From the NCBI GenBank assembly GCA_016710435.1, contig JADJVV010000001.1, forward strand, positions 2,936,501-3,000,500: 64,000 bases of DNA, given 5' to 3'. This DNA comes from Hyphomicrobiales bacterium (lineage in GTDB: Bacteria > Pseudomonadota > Alphaproteobacteria > Rhizobiales > Aestuariivirgaceae). The notes beneath the pieces were generated by a model. The model searched no databases, was not told where the DNA came from, and was given only the letters and a program-made list of their open reading frames with translations. Positions 32,378 through 41,373 of this stretch are shown piece after piece; position 1 is the stretch's first letter, and every line of letters begins with the position of its first letter. The position numbers were made by a program, and so were the translations under genes.

Positions 32378-33001
32378 ATGCTCAAATCGTTTACATGCGC
32401 CGTGCTGGCATGCACGCTGCTGGTGCTTCCCGTGCGGGCGGAAGGCAGCTTCCAGATCATTGGCGGCATGGGCGACGGCAGCACCGTCGAAGGCTGGGGT
32501 TCCGGATCGCAGGTCGCCAGCGCCACCATCTTCGCCGCACCGGCAGCAGGACAACTGGAAAAGAAGATCGTCGCCTTCGACCGTAACATGGAGCCCGGCT
32601 CCATTCTCGTGCGCACAGGCGAGCGCAAGCTCTATTACGTGCTGCCGGATGGCAAGGCCCTCATGTATCCGATTGGTGTAGGCCGCGAAGGCTATACCTG
32701 GAACGGGGCCAACACCATCACCCGCAAGGCCGAATGGCCGGGCTGGACTCCGCCACCAAACATGATCCGCCGCGAGGCGGAACGCGGCCATTTCATTCCC
32801 GCCCACATGCCGGGCGGTCCACAGAATCCGCTCGGCGCGCGCGCACTCTATATCGGTTCAACCGAATTCCGCATCCACGGCACGACGCAGCCCTGGAGCA
32901 TCGGCCACGCCGTTTCTTCCGGCTGCATCCGCATGCTCAATGCCCATGTGATCGACCTCTATGATCAGGTGCAGGTGGGCGCGCGCGTCGTCGTCGAATG
33001 A
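32378..33001 (+). CDS. L,D-transpeptidase, YkuD family
   Basis: The 207-residue secreted protein has a signal peptide (MLKSFTCAVLACTLLVLPVRA) and a YkuD catalytic domain (70-206): RKLYYVLPDGKALMYPIGVG, IHGT (H168) and HAVSSGCIRMLNAHVIDLY with catalytic C183. Such enzymes make 3-3 peptidoglycan cross-links or attach proteins to the wall. It is one of several wall-related genes in this stretch (Slt, dapA, LytM-type lipoprotein). Confidence 0.93.
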   Translation: MLKSFTCAVLACTLLVLPVRAEGSFQIIGGMGDGSTVEGWGSGSQVASATIFAAPAAGQLEKKIVAFDRNMEPGSILVRTGERKLYYVLPDGKALMYPIGVGREGYTWNGANTITRKAEWPGWTPPPNMIRREAERGHFIPAHMPGGPQNPLGARALYIGSTEFRIHGTTQPWSIGHAVSSGCIRMLNAHVIDLYDQVQVGARVVVE

Positions 33002-33094
33002 AAAACATCAGCAAGCCATTCACCATAAACGCTCCCTTAACTTTAACGCGTCATTTTGATCTCACGTGAGTTTGTGAGTTTCGGAGTACCAAGA

Positions 33095-34588
33095 ATGCGT
33101 ATCAGTGTGTCCAAGCACCTGTCTGTCCGCCTGTTTGCAAAGGCCATGATGACGGTGGCAGCGGCGGCCCTTTTGGCGGGCTGCTCCAACTCCATCGAGC
33201 GCTTCCAGAACGCTTACAACAATCCCTCAGATGCCGATCCGGTTTACACCGCTTCCGTGCCGAAGTCGGTGCAGCAGCCCGTCTACCGCAAGCGCAAGGT
33301 CATCGAGATGCCGCCGGCGGCGGATGACGACGAAACCATCACCGAGAGCCCCGTGGCCCGCGCCCCGCTGCCGCGCGCACCTGCTGCGCCGCAGTACGAC
33401 TACACAGAGAACTACAAGAAGACCTACAAGCAGCCCGCTGCCCCCAAGCCCAAGTTCAACGCGCCGAGCTATGACGACGCCGACGTCGCCCAGGCTGGTG
33501 AACAGGACGTGACGCCCGTCCAGAAGTCCGCCACGGCCCGCAATGGTGTTGTGACGGTGGGGCAGGGCATGACGCTCACGTCGATCGCCCGCGCCAACCA
33601 TGTGGACCCGATGGAGCTTGCCTCCTACAACAAGATGAAGGCGCCGTATCAGGTGTGGAGCGGCCAGAAGCTGCGCATTCCCACCGGTGATACCGCCGAC
33701 GCAGGCGACACCATGCCGGCCCCGAAGCCGCGCAAGCTCGCCGTGGCCGACTCCGGTGAAACCGAAATCGTGCCCGCCAAGCCCATGAAGTCCGGAAACA
33801 CGCACACAGTGGGTGGCGGCGAAACCCTCTTTTCGCTGGGCCGCAAATATGGCGTCTCGCCCTTCGTGATCGCCGACGCCAATGGCCTGTCACATGATGC
33901 AAGCCTGCACATCGGCCAGAAGGTAAAGATCCCCGGCGGTTCCTCGCATCAGGCCTCTGCTGACGTGAACACCGACGACACCGCGGCTCCGGCCGTGAAG
34001 CCTGCCAGGAAGAAGAGGGCCGTGCTGTCGCTCGCCGAAGATGAGACAGACAACACGGACACAGCCGCAGCCGATGCCACATCCGATGAAGCGCCCGTCC
34101 AGACGGCCAACCTGAAGATCAAGAAGAAGGCGGAACCCGCAGCGGAAGCGCCCATTGCTGAACCGCCGGCAATGACGCAGGCCGCCACAAACGGCGCGCT
34201 CAATCTCCGCTGGCCGCTGAAGGGAAAGGTGATTTCGGAATTCGGTCCGAAGTCAAACGGCCTGAAGAATGAAGGCATCAACATCGCCGTGCCGGAAGGC
34301 ACGAGCGTGCGTGCGGCGGAAGGCGGCGTCGTCGCCTATGCCGGCAACGAACTCAAGGGCTACGGCAACCTCGTGCTGATCCGGCATGCAGGCGGATACG
34401 TCACGGCCTACGCCCACGCCAAGGAACTGCTGGTGAAGCGCGGCGACACGGTGAAGCGCGGCGATGTCATCGCCAAGGCCGGCCAGACCGGCGCGGTGTC
34501 GAGCCCGCAGCTTCACTTCGAAGTGCGCAAGGGCGCAACCGCCCTCGACCCGCTGAAACACCTGTCTTCTGCAACCGCCATGAACTGA
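33095..34588 (+). CDS. LysM/M23 lipoprotein, NlpD-like, degenerate LytM domain
   Basis: The 497-residue lipoprotein has lipobox LLAGC (C30), a disordered Pro-rich stretch, LysM domains at 152-196 and 236-280, and an M23/LytM domain at 373-488. In place of the zinc motif HxxxD it has NEGIN (392-396), and PQLHFEV keeps only the second His of HxH, so it cannot be an active peptidase. Degenerate LytM proteins such as NlpD, EnvC and DipM activate cell-division amidases. ATG 33095 has a GGAG site. A terminator follows. Confidence 0.9.
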   Translation: MRISVSKHLSVRLFAKAMMTVAAAALLAGCSNSIERFQNAYNNPSDADPVYTASVPKSVQQPVYRKRKVIEMPPAADDDETITESPVARAPLPRAPAAPQYDYTENYKKTYKQPAAPKPKFNAPSYDDADVAQAGEQDVTPVQKSATARNGVVTVGQGMTLTSIARANHVDPMELASYNKMKAPYQVWSGQKLRIPTGDTADAGDTMPAPKPRKLAVADSGETEIVPAKPMKSGNTHTVGGGETLFSLGRKYGVSPFVIADANGLSHDASLHIGQKVKIPGGSSHQASADVNTDDTAAPAVKPARKKRAVLSLAEDETDNTDTAAADATSDEAPVQTANLKIKKKAEPAAEAPIAEPPAMTQAATNGALNLRWPLKGKVISEFGPKSNGLKNEGINIAVPEGTSVRAAEGGVVAYAGNELKGYGNLVLIRHAGGYVTAYAHAKELLVKRGDTVKRGDVIAKAGQTGAVSSPQLHFEVRKGATALDPLKHLSSATAMN

Positions 34589-34625
34589 GTTGCATCAACA
34601 GTTGGATGAGAGTCCCCTGCAAGGC

Positions 34626-34658
34626 AAGGCCCGGGTTTTCCCCGGGTTTTGTCTTTTT
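34626..34658 (+). terminator. Terminator after the LysM/M23 lipoprotein gene
   Basis: AAGGCCCGGG (34626-34635), loop TTTTC, CCCGGGTTTT (34641-34650) with two G-T wobble pairs, then GTCTTTTT. It lies between this gene and the converging ATPase gene. Confidence 0.85.
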
Positions 34659-34668
34659 GGAAAACGCT

Positions 34669-35523
34669 TCATTCCAGCGGTTGGCCAAGACGCCCGGCAA
34701 TATCCTGGATCAGTTGCCAGGCCACGCGCCCCGAACGCGAACCGCGTGTGACCGACCACTCGACGGCAGCAGCGCGCAAATCCTCGGCGCTGATCTTGAG
34801 CTTGTAGTGCGCGGCATAGCCTTCCAGCATCGCGAAGAACTCATCCTGCGAACAGTTGTGAAAGCCAAGCCACAGGCCGAAGCGATCTGACAGCGACACT
34901 TTCTCCTGCACCGCCTCCGACGGATTGATCGCCGTCGAGCGCTCGTTCTCGATCATGTCTCGCGGCAGCAGGTGGCGGCGGTTGCTGGTGGCATAGAAGA
35001 TCACATTGCCGGGGCGGCCTTCGAGTCCGCCATCCAGAGCGGCCTTCAGCGACTTGTAGGACGTATCCTGCGCATCGAAGGAGAGATCATCACAGAATAC
35101 AATGAAACGGTATTTGGGGTGGGCGCGCAGCAGCGCCATCAGGGCCGGGAGGCTGGCAATGTCCTCGCGGTGGATTTCGATCACCTTGAGGAGGCCGCCC
35201 ACTTCAGTGTTCACCGTTTTGTGCGCCGCCTTGACCAGCGACGACTTGCCCATGCCCCGCGCGCCCCACAGAAGGGCGTTGTTGGCGGGATAGCCCTTGG
35301 CGAAACGGCGGGTGTTTTCCAGCAGTTGGTCGCGGGTGAGGTCGATGCCGCGCAGCAGCGGCAGATCGACCCGGTTGACCTTTGCCACGGCATCAAGCCC
35401 TGGCGGGTGGGCGCGCCAGACGAAGGCTTCGTGGGCGGCAACATCCGCCGGGGGCGGCGGCGAGGGTGCCAGACGCTCCAATGCCTCGGCGATTCGCTCC
35501 AGAATCTCTCGTTTTTCACCCAT
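34669..35523 (-). CDS. DUF815 family AAA+ ATPase
   Basis: The 284-residue protein has a Walker A LLWGARGMGKSSLVK, Walker B FIVFCDDLSF and sensor-1 IFYATSNRRHL, all as in the DUF815 (PF05673) ATPases. The family is widespread and its role is unknown. ATG 35523 has a GGGAGC ribosome site; an upstream codon at 35556 would add 11 residues. It is divergent from yajC, with 125 bases between. Confidence 0.9.
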   Translation of the reverse strand: MGEKREILERIAEALERLAPSPPPPADVAAHEAFVWRAHPPGLDAVAKVNRVDLPLLRGIDLTRDQLLENTRRFAKGYPANNALLWGARGMGKSSLVKAAHKTVNTEVGGLLKVIEIHREDIASLPALMALLRAHPKYRFIVFCDDLSFDAQDTSYKSLKAALDGGLEGRPGNVIFYATSNRRHLLPRDMIENERSTAINPSEAVQEKVSLSDRFGLWLGFHNCSQDEFFAMLEGYAAHYKLKISAEDLRAAAVEWSVTRGSRSGRVAWQLIQDIAGRLGQPLE

Positions 35524-35648
35524 CGATAGCTCCCGAAAGAAAGCCCGGAACTCCACCCGGGCAACCTTGCAATGGCCTAGTGCATCGTTATATCTAGCGC
35601 AACTTTTTGAAACCCGGGCCGCTTCGGCCCAGAGCGGAGACCGGCCCG

Positions 35649-35975
35649 ATGTTCATTTCCCAAGCCTTTGCCCAGACGACGACAGGGGCTCCCGCGATTG
35701 ACTTTGTCGGCATGGTGCTGCCGCTCGTGCTCATCATGGGCGTGTTCTATTTCTTCCTCATCCGCCCCCAGCAGCGCAAGCTCAAGGAACATCAGGCGAT
35801 GCTTTCGAAGGTGACGAAGGGCGACACCGTGGTGACGCAAGGCGGCCTCATCGGCAAGGTTGTCCGCGTGGTGGATGACAACGAACTGCTGGTGGAAGTT
35901 GGAGAGAACATCAAGGTGCGCGTGCTGAAGTCAGGCCTCAGCGACGTGCGCACCAAGAGCGAACCGGCAAAGTAA
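35649..35975 (+). CDS. yajC: Preprotein translocase subunit YajC
   Basis: The 108-residue protein has one membrane span (VGMVLPLVLIMGVFYFFLIRPQQRKLKEHQ) and the YajC core SKVTKGDTVVTQGGLIGKV. It associates with SecDF in the inner membrane. ATG 35649 starts directly before the periplasmic FISQAFAQ segment. secD begins 9 bases after its stop. Confidence 0.96.
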   Translation: MFISQAFAQTTTGAPAIDFVGMVLPLVLIMGVFYFFLIRPQQRKLKEHQAMLSKVTKGDTVVTQGGLIGKVVRVVDDNELLVEVGENIKVRVLKSGLSDVRTKSEPAK

Positions 35976-35984
35976 GGGTTCCCC

Positions 35985-37655
35985 GTGCTCTATTTCTCCC
36001 GCTGGAAAATCATCGCGATCACGGGCGCAGTCCTGCTCGCCATCATCTTTGCCCTTCCCAACATCATGACGCCTGCACAGCAGGAGGCCGTTGCCCCTTA
36101 CGGCATGCGGCCCATGACGCTGGGCCTCGACCTTCAGGGCGGTTCGAACCTGTTGCTGGAAGTGGACCGCAAGGACATGGTGGCGCAGTTGCAGCAGCAA
36201 CTGGCCAGCGACGTGCGTGCAGGGTTGCGTGAAGCCAAGATCGGCTACGGCGGCATCCAGCGTGTCGGCAGCGGCGTGACCGTCACCATCACCAAGCCGG
36301 AAGACTTGGAAAACGCCAAGGCCGTTCTGAACAAGATCGTGCAGCCTGCGGGCGGCGGCCTGTTCGGCCAGGCGACGCAGACCGCGCTCTACGCCATGAA
36401 GCAGCAGAACAACACCTTCAGCTTCGAGGTGCAGGAAGCGGGTCTCGATTCCAAGATCGCCACGGCCCTGACGCAGGTCCTCAAGATCGTGAAGAACCGC
36501 GTGGACGCCTCCGGCACCAGCGAAGCCGTGGTGCAGCAGCAGGGCCGCGACCGCATCGTGTTGCAGTTGCCCGGCATCGGCGACCCCAAGAAGGTGCTGG
36601 ACCTCGTCGGCAAGACCGGCGCCCTCAAGTTCCAGCTTGTCTGTGCAGAACAGCCGAGCGCGCCCACGCAGCGCCCGCCCTTGGATTGCCAATCCTATCC
36701 CAACAAGGGTGACGTGGACGCGCTGACCAAGTCCAAGCTCGCCAAGAACGACAAGACCGATCCGACGGCTGACGAACTGGCGGCCTTGCCCCAGCTTTGG
36801 GTACAGTCCGGCAGCCGCGCCACCGTGGATGGCGCTGACCTCACCGACGCCCAGCCGTCCTTCGACCAGAACAACCGTCCCGTCGTGACCTTTCGCTTCA
36901 ACCAGAAGGGCGCGGTGCGCTTCGGCAAGCTGACGGCGGAGAACGTCAACAAGCCCTTCGCCATCGTGCTCGACGGCGTGGTGCAAAGCTCGCCCGTGAT
37001 CAACGAGCCGATCCTCGGCGGCTCCGGCCAGATTTCCGGCCAATTCACCTCTGAGGAAACGGCAAACCTCGCCGTCGTCCTGCGCTCCGGCGCACTGCCG
37101 GCCAAGCTGGTGGTGGTGGAACAGCGCACCGTCGGCCCGAGCCTCGGTTCGGACTCGATCCGCGCCGGCCTCATCGCCTCGGCTGTGGGCCTCGCACTCG
37201 TCATCGTCTTCATGATCATCGCCTATGGGCTGTTCGGCGTCTTCGCCAACCTGGCGCTCATCATCAACCTGGTGATGCTGGTGGCAGTGATGTCCTTCAT
37301 GGGCTTCACGCTGACACTCCCCGGCATCGCCGGTATCGTGCTCACCATGGGCATGGCGGTCGACTCCAACGTCATCATCTTCGAGCGCCAGCGCGAAGAA
37401 TGGCGCAACGGCAGAAGCGCCATCAACTCGATCGAGACGGGCTTCAAGTCGGCATTCGGCACCATCATCGACTCCAACTTCACGGCCCTCATCGCAGCGC
37501 TTGTGTTGTTGGGCGTGGGCTCGGGCCCCGTGCGCGGCTTTGCCATCAGCCATGCCATCGGCATCATGACAACAATGTTTACGGCCTACACCGTGACGCG
37601 CCTCATCGTGGCGCTGTGGGTGCGCTGGGCCAAACCGAAAGAGGTTCCGCTCTGA
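35985..37655 (+). CDS. secD: Protein translocase subunit SecD
   Basis: The 556-residue membrane protein uses the proton motive force to assist Sec export. It has an N-terminal span, the LGLDLQGGSNLLLEVD signature, periplasmic P1 domain, VKNRVDASGTSEAVVQQQGRDRI, FTSEETANLAVVLRSGALPA and five C-terminal spans with GMAVDSNVIIFERQREE. The start codon is GTG. It lies in yajC-secD-secF. Confidence 0.97.
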   Translation: MLYFSRWKIIAITGAVLLAIIFALPNIMTPAQQEAVAPYGMRPMTLGLDLQGGSNLLLEVDRKDMVAQLQQQLASDVRAGLREAKIGYGGIQRVGSGVTVTITKPEDLENAKAVLNKIVQPAGGGLFGQATQTALYAMKQQNNTFSFEVQEAGLDSKIATALTQVLKIVKNRVDASGTSEAVVQQQGRDRIVLQLPGIGDPKKVLDLVGKTGALKFQLVCAEQPSAPTQRPPLDCQSYPNKGDVDALTKSKLAKNDKTDPTADELAALPQLWVQSGSRATVDGADLTDAQPSFDQNNRPVVTFRFNQKGAVRFGKLTAENVNKPFAIVLDGVVQSSPVINEPILGGSGQISGQFTSEETANLAVVLRSGALPAKLVVVEQRTVGPSLGSDSIRAGLIASAVGLALVIVFMIIAYGLFGVFANLALIINLVMLVAVMSFMGFTLTLPGIAGIVLTMGMAVDSNVIIFERQREEWRNGRSAINSIETGFKSAFGTIIDSNFTALIAALVLLGVGSGPVRGFAISHAIGIMTTMFTAYTVTRLIVALWVRWAKPKEVPL

Positions 37656-37671
37656 GAGCGGGGATCACGCC

Positions 37672-38610
37672 ATGTACAGACCAATCCGTTTCATCCCCGA
37701 CGACACCAAGATCCACTTCATGCGGCTCAGCCGCTTCGGCTTCTTTGTGTCCGGACTTCTCTGCCTCGCCTCGGTGCTGCTCTTCATCTTCGTCGGGCTG
37801 AACTTCGGCGTCGATTTCAAAGGCGGCACGAACGTGATCGTGCGCCCGCCGGCCGCCACCGAAATCAACACCTTGCGCACCAAAGTGGAGGAACTCGGCT
37901 TCCAGGGCGCGGAGTTGCAGAACTTCGGCGCCCAGGGCGACATCCTGATCCGCCTCCCCATCGTGGAAGGCGGCGACAAGGCCCAGCATGACGCCGTGGA
38001 ACAACTGAAGGCCGGATTGGGCAGCGGCATCGAATACCTCTCGGTCGACTCGGTCGGCCCCAAGGTCTCGGGCGAACTCACCCAGCAGGGCATCCTCGCC
38101 GTGGTCGTCGCCATCCTGTTCATCCTCGGTTATGTGTGGCTGCGCTTCGAATGGCAATTCGCCGTCGGCGCCGTGGTCTCGCTGCTCCACGACGTGCTGC
38201 TGACCATCGGGCTCTTCTGCTTGCTGCGCATCGAGTTCAACCTCTCCACCATCGCCGCCATTCTCACGATCATCGGCTATTCGCTGAACGACACCGTCGT
38301 GGTGTTCGACCGCATCCGCGAGTATCTGCGCAAGTACAAGGCCATGGGTCTGGCCGACCTCATCGACTTCTCCATGAACTCGGTGCTGCCGCGCACGATC
38401 CTCACCTCCGTCACCACCATGCTTGCCCTGATCGCGCTCTACACGTTCGGCGGCGAAGTGCTCTCCAACTTCACCTTTACGATGATCTGGGGTGTCGTGG
38501 TCGGCACCTATTCGTCGATCTTCGTGGCCTCGCCCGTGATGATCCTGCTCGGCTCCAAGCGCGACTGGACCACTGACGTGGCAAAGCAGGCCGCCAGCGC
38601 GCGGCCGTGA
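37672..38610 (+). CDS. secF: Protein translocase subunit SecF
   Basis: The 312-residue partner of SecD shows GLNFGVDFKGGTNVIVRPP, SVDSVGPKVSGELTQQG and SLNDTVVVFDRIREYLRKYK, with six membrane spans. Its stop overlaps the GTG start of the Mth938-like gene (GTGA), so the downstream genes are probably in the same transcript. Confidence 0.97.
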   Translation: MYRPIRFIPDDTKIHFMRLSRFGFFVSGLLCLASVLLFIFVGLNFGVDFKGGTNVIVRPPAATEINTLRTKVEELGFQGAELQNFGAQGDILIRLPIVEGGDKAQHDAVEQLKAGLGSGIEYLSVDSVGPKVSGELTQQGILAVVVAILFILGYVWLRFEWQFAVGAVVSLLHDVLLTIGLFCLLRIEFNLSTIAAILTIIGYSLNDTVVVFDRIREYLRKYKAMGLADLIDFSMNSVLPRTILTSVTTMLALIALYTFGGEVLSNFTFTMIWGVVVGTYSSIFVASPVMILLGSKRDWTTDVAKQAASARP

Positions 38611-39008
38611 CCGGGGCGGCGGAGAACGCCGGCAAATTCCTGCCGCAGGTCGCGCCGATCGAACAATTCGGCGCGGGCGGCTTCCGCTTCGCCGGCATGT
38701 CCCACCAGGGCGCGCTGATGGTATTGCCCAGTGGCATGCGCGCCTGGCGTCCCGTCCTCACGGCTGACATTTCGGCGGAGGATTTCGCTGCGGTGAATGC
38801 CGAGCGGCAGGACATTGATTTCCTCATCATCGGAACGGGCCAGACCTTGCAGCGCTTGCCGCCCGCCGTGGAGGTGCTGCTGAAAGGCTGGGGCATCGCG
38901 TTTGAGGTGATGGCGACGTCGTCGGCCGTGCATGTCTACAATGTCGTTGTGGCCGAGCGCCGCCGCGTCGCCGCAGTGCTCCTCGCCGTGGGTGAAGCCA
39001 ATGCCTGA
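38607..39008 (+). CDS. Mth938-like domain protein (NDUFAF3 family)
   Basis: The 133-residue cytoplasmic protein carries an Mth938-like/DUF498 domain: FRFAGMSHQGALMVLPSG, DFLIIGTGQTLQRLPPAVEVLLKGWGIAFEVM and a helix ending in VGEANA. The mitochondrial homologue NDUFAF3 assembles complex I. The start is GTG overlapping the secF stop, and the next start lies inside its last codons. Location behind secDF is usual in Hyphomicrobiales. Confidence 0.9.
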   Translation: MTGAAENAGKFLPQVAPIEQFGAGGFRFAGMSHQGALMVLPSGMRAWRPVLTADISAEDFAAVNAERQDIDFLIIGTGQTLQRLPPAVEVLLKGWGIAFEVMATSSAVHVYNVVVAERRRVAAVLLAVGEANA

Positions 39009-39762
39009 TCCCGCCCCACAGGATGCTTTCGCCGCTTGCCGCGAAACCGTGCGCCTCGGGGACAAGGACAACTATCTTGCGCTGCTTTTCGCCCCGGAGG
39101 TGCTGCAACCGCCACTCTTCGCGCTGGCGGCTTTCGCCACGGAACTGGCGCGCATACCCTCACTGGTGAGCGAGTCACCCATCGGTGAAATTCGCCTGCA
39201 ATGGTGGGCCGATACGCTGGCAGCGATGGAGAGCGGGGAGGGCGGCTCGCATCCGGTGGCGCAGGCCATGGCGGAGACCGTGGCCACCAGCGCGCTTCCA
39301 CTGGTACCCTTGAGCGCCATGGTGGAGGCCCGGCGCTTCGATCTCTACGCCGACGTGATGCCGGATGTCGCAAGCGTGGAGGCCTATTTCGGCGAAACGC
39401 AATCGGCGCTCATTCAACTGTCGTGCATGGTGATAGATCAGACGGCCGCTCCGAAGGCTGCCAGCGCGGCAGGGTTCGCCGGCGTGGCACTCGGTCTCGC
39501 ACGCGCGCTTGCTCTCTCGCCCCACAGCGAACGCTGGCAGCCGCCGGGGAAAAACCGCGACGACATGCTGGCGCTTGCCACCGCGCGTTTCGAAGAGGCG
39601 CGCACGGCATTGAGGGACGTGCCGAAGCAATTGCTGCCCGCCTTCCTGCCCGCAGCGGTCACGCCGCTCTACCGTGATGCAGCCCGGGCCGGACGTCGCG
39701 ACGTTCCGCAATGGCGCCGCCAATGGCGTATCTGGCGCTCGGCGCGGTCGGAGATGATCTAG
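39001..39762 (+). CDS. Squalene/phytoene synthase-like protein (NDUFAF6-type)
   Basis: The 253-residue protein has the squalene/phytoene synthase fold: RLGDKDNYLALLFAPE, GEIRLQWWADTLAAMESGE and GVALGLARALAL. Clear DxxxD metal sites of true prenyl synthases are not seen. It matches the alphaproteobacterial homologues of NDUFAF6, a mitochondrial complex I assembly factor. ATG 39001 lies eight bases inside the Mth938-like gene, a coupling that joins two complex I assembly relatives. Confidence 0.85.
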   Translation: MPDPAPQDAFAACRETVRLGDKDNYLALLFAPEVLQPPLFALAAFATELARIPSLVSESPIGEIRLQWWADTLAAMESGEGGSHPVAQAMAETVATSALPLVPLSAMVEARRFDLYADVMPDVASVEAYFGETQSALIQLSCMVIDQTAAPKAASAAGFAGVALGLARALALSPHSERWQPPGKNRDDMLALATARFEEARTALRDVPKQLLPAFLPAAVTPLYRDAARAGRRDVPQWRRQWRIWRSARSEMI

Positions 39763-39765
39763 AAA

Positions 39766-40101
39766 TCAGTTGGCGCGGCTATCCCGCAGGCGATAGAGGC
39801 CGCGCGACTTGTCGTAGCTCTGGAAATAATCCTGAACCTGCGGGTGACGCACCGGAACCTGCGTCTCGTCGGCCTGCAGATTCTGCTCGGACACATAAGC
39901 CACGTATTCCGAATCTTCGTTCTCGGCCAACAGGTGATAGAAGGGCTGGTCCTTGCGCGGCCGCGCGTCCACCGGAATGGCGTTGTACCATTCCTCAGTG
40001 TTGTTGAAGGTCGGATCCACGTCGAAGATGACGCCACGAAAATCAAAGAGGCGATGCTTGACGATCTGTCCAATTCCGAACTTTGCCGTCGGGAGTTCCA
40101 T
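39766..40101 (-). CDS. hspQ: Heat shock protein HspQ
   Basis: The 111-residue protein is an HspQ/hemimethylated-DNA-binding YccV domain: AKFGIGQIVKHRLFDFRGVIFDVDPTFNNTEEWY, RPRKDQPFYHLLAENED and YVAYVSEQNL. HspQ acts as a Lon specificity factor and stress protein in enterobacteria. It converges on the phytoene-synthase-like gene with 3 bases between the ends. ATG 40101 is chosen because the domain begins immediately after it. Confidence 0.93.
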   Translation of the reverse strand: MELPTAKFGIGQIVKHRLFDFRGVIFDVDPTFNNTEEWYNAIPVDARPRKDQPFYHLLAENEDSEYVAYVSEQNLQADETQVPVRHPQVQDYFQSYDKSRGLYRLRDSRAN

Positions 40102-40180
40102 GCGCCCTGATTGCCAAGGACGCCGCGGGATGGCAAGAGGCACAAAAGTGAAACGCATTGTGGCCGGGGAACCGGCGGCG

Positions 40181-41365
40181 CTATCCGCGCATGGCGTAGG
40201 GCAGGTTGCTGGAGGGCGCAAGGCCTTGGCGCATCACCAGTTGCCGCAGCGGCGGGAAGGCCGAGATCATCGACAGTGCACCGACACGCATCAGGTCCAG
40301 CGGCAGGAATTCCGCCAGCATGGATGTGTTCATGGCTGAGATGATGGCCTGCCGTTCGGTCACGTCGCGGGTGCGGCGGGCGTGATATTCGGTCATCGCG
40401 GCCCCCGAGCCGGCATCATCGTGGCCCAGCACCACATCGATTGCGTGGCCAACGTCGCGCAATGACATGTTGAGACCCTGTGCCCCGACAGGCGGGAAGG
40501 CATGGGCCGTTTCGCCCGTGAGCATCGTGCGGTTCGCCGCGAACTGCCGGGCGCGCAAGCCCCGCATGGGAAACGCCTTGGGTGGCGTCACACCACTGAT
40601 AAGCCCGAGCGTGCCCCGCGTCACCAACTGGATTTCCATGGCGAGTTCCTGCCCCGTTCGGAACAGGAGGCTTTCAATGATTTGCGGAGCGCCCATCCAT
40701 ACGAGGCTGGAGGCATTGCCCGGCAGCGGCACGGTGGTGAAGGCACCGCCCGGCCGGTGCCGCTCGGTCGAGACACCGTGATGGGGACCTGAATGCTGGA
40801 ATGTCGTGACAAGAGCGGACTGGTCGAACGCCCAGCGGTCCACATTGATGCCGGCAGCCTTGCGCAGCAGCGACTCGATGCCATCCGCCGCAATCAGCAC
40901 CTCGCCGTAGTAGCGCGCGCCGGAAGCCGTATCGACGGCGGCCACGGCTCCGAGGTTCTCGGCCGCGGTCACGGTATCGGCGATGATCTCCACGCCCGCC
41001 TGCTGCGCCGCGTTGCGGAGTTCGACAGTGAGCGCCCCCAGCGGGATGTTCCAGCCGAAAGCCTCCAGCCCTACCTCGGCGGCGGAGAAGGTGAGCCGCG
41101 GCGCACTGACGAGGTTGCCCATGTCATCGATGATGTCGAGATGGAGAAGGGGCGAGGATACGAACGAGAGCGAACCGGGCCACACACCGATGCGGTTCAG
41201 CAGGCGCAGCGAGGGTTCCATCAGCGCCACGGTGCGCGGGTCCGGTCCCGCCTCAGGCGCGATGAGCAGCGTGGGAATGCCCTCCCGGGCCGAGAGCGTG
41301 GCGGCGGCGAGACCGGCAGGGCCTCCGCCGACAACAATCACACGCGCAGTCAGTTCTTCACTCAT
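40181..41365 (-). CDS. UbiH/UbiF/Coq6-type FAD monooxygenase
   Basis: The 394-residue flavoprotein has the dinucleotide fold VIVVGGGPAGLAAATLSAREG, a DG segment LIAADGIESLLRKAAG and the family signature LTGETAHAFPPVGAQGLNMSLRD. Such enzymes hydroxylate the ubiquinone ring. Which ring position is used cannot be told. ATG 41365 fits the start of the FAD fold. It follows a GST gene with an 8-base gap on the same strand. Confidence 0.9.
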   Translation of the reverse strand: MSEELTARVIVVGGGPAGLAAATLSAREGIPTLLIAPEAGPDPRTVALMEPSLRLLNRIGVWPGSLSFVSSPLLHLDIIDDMGNLVSAPRLTFSAAEVGLEAFGWNIPLGALTVELRNAAQQAGVEIIADTVTAAENLGAVAAVDTASGARYYGEVLIAADGIESLLRKAAGINVDRWAFDQSALVTTFQHSGPHHGVSTERHRPGGAFTTVPLPGNASSLVWMGAPQIIESLLFRTGQELAMEIQLVTRGTLGLISGVTPPKAFPMRGLRARQFAANRTMLTGETAHAFPPVGAQGLNMSLRDVGHAIDVVLGHDDAGSGAAMTEYHARRTRDVTERQAIISAMNTSMLAEFLPLDLMRVGALSMISAFPPLRQLVMRQGLAPSSNLPYAMRG

Positions 41366-41373
41366 GTCTTCCC

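Noticed and set aside
33020..33060. CtrA-like TTAA sites before the LysM/M23 gene
   Set aside because: The spacing (8 bases and an ATAA half) does not fit TTAA-N7-TTAA.
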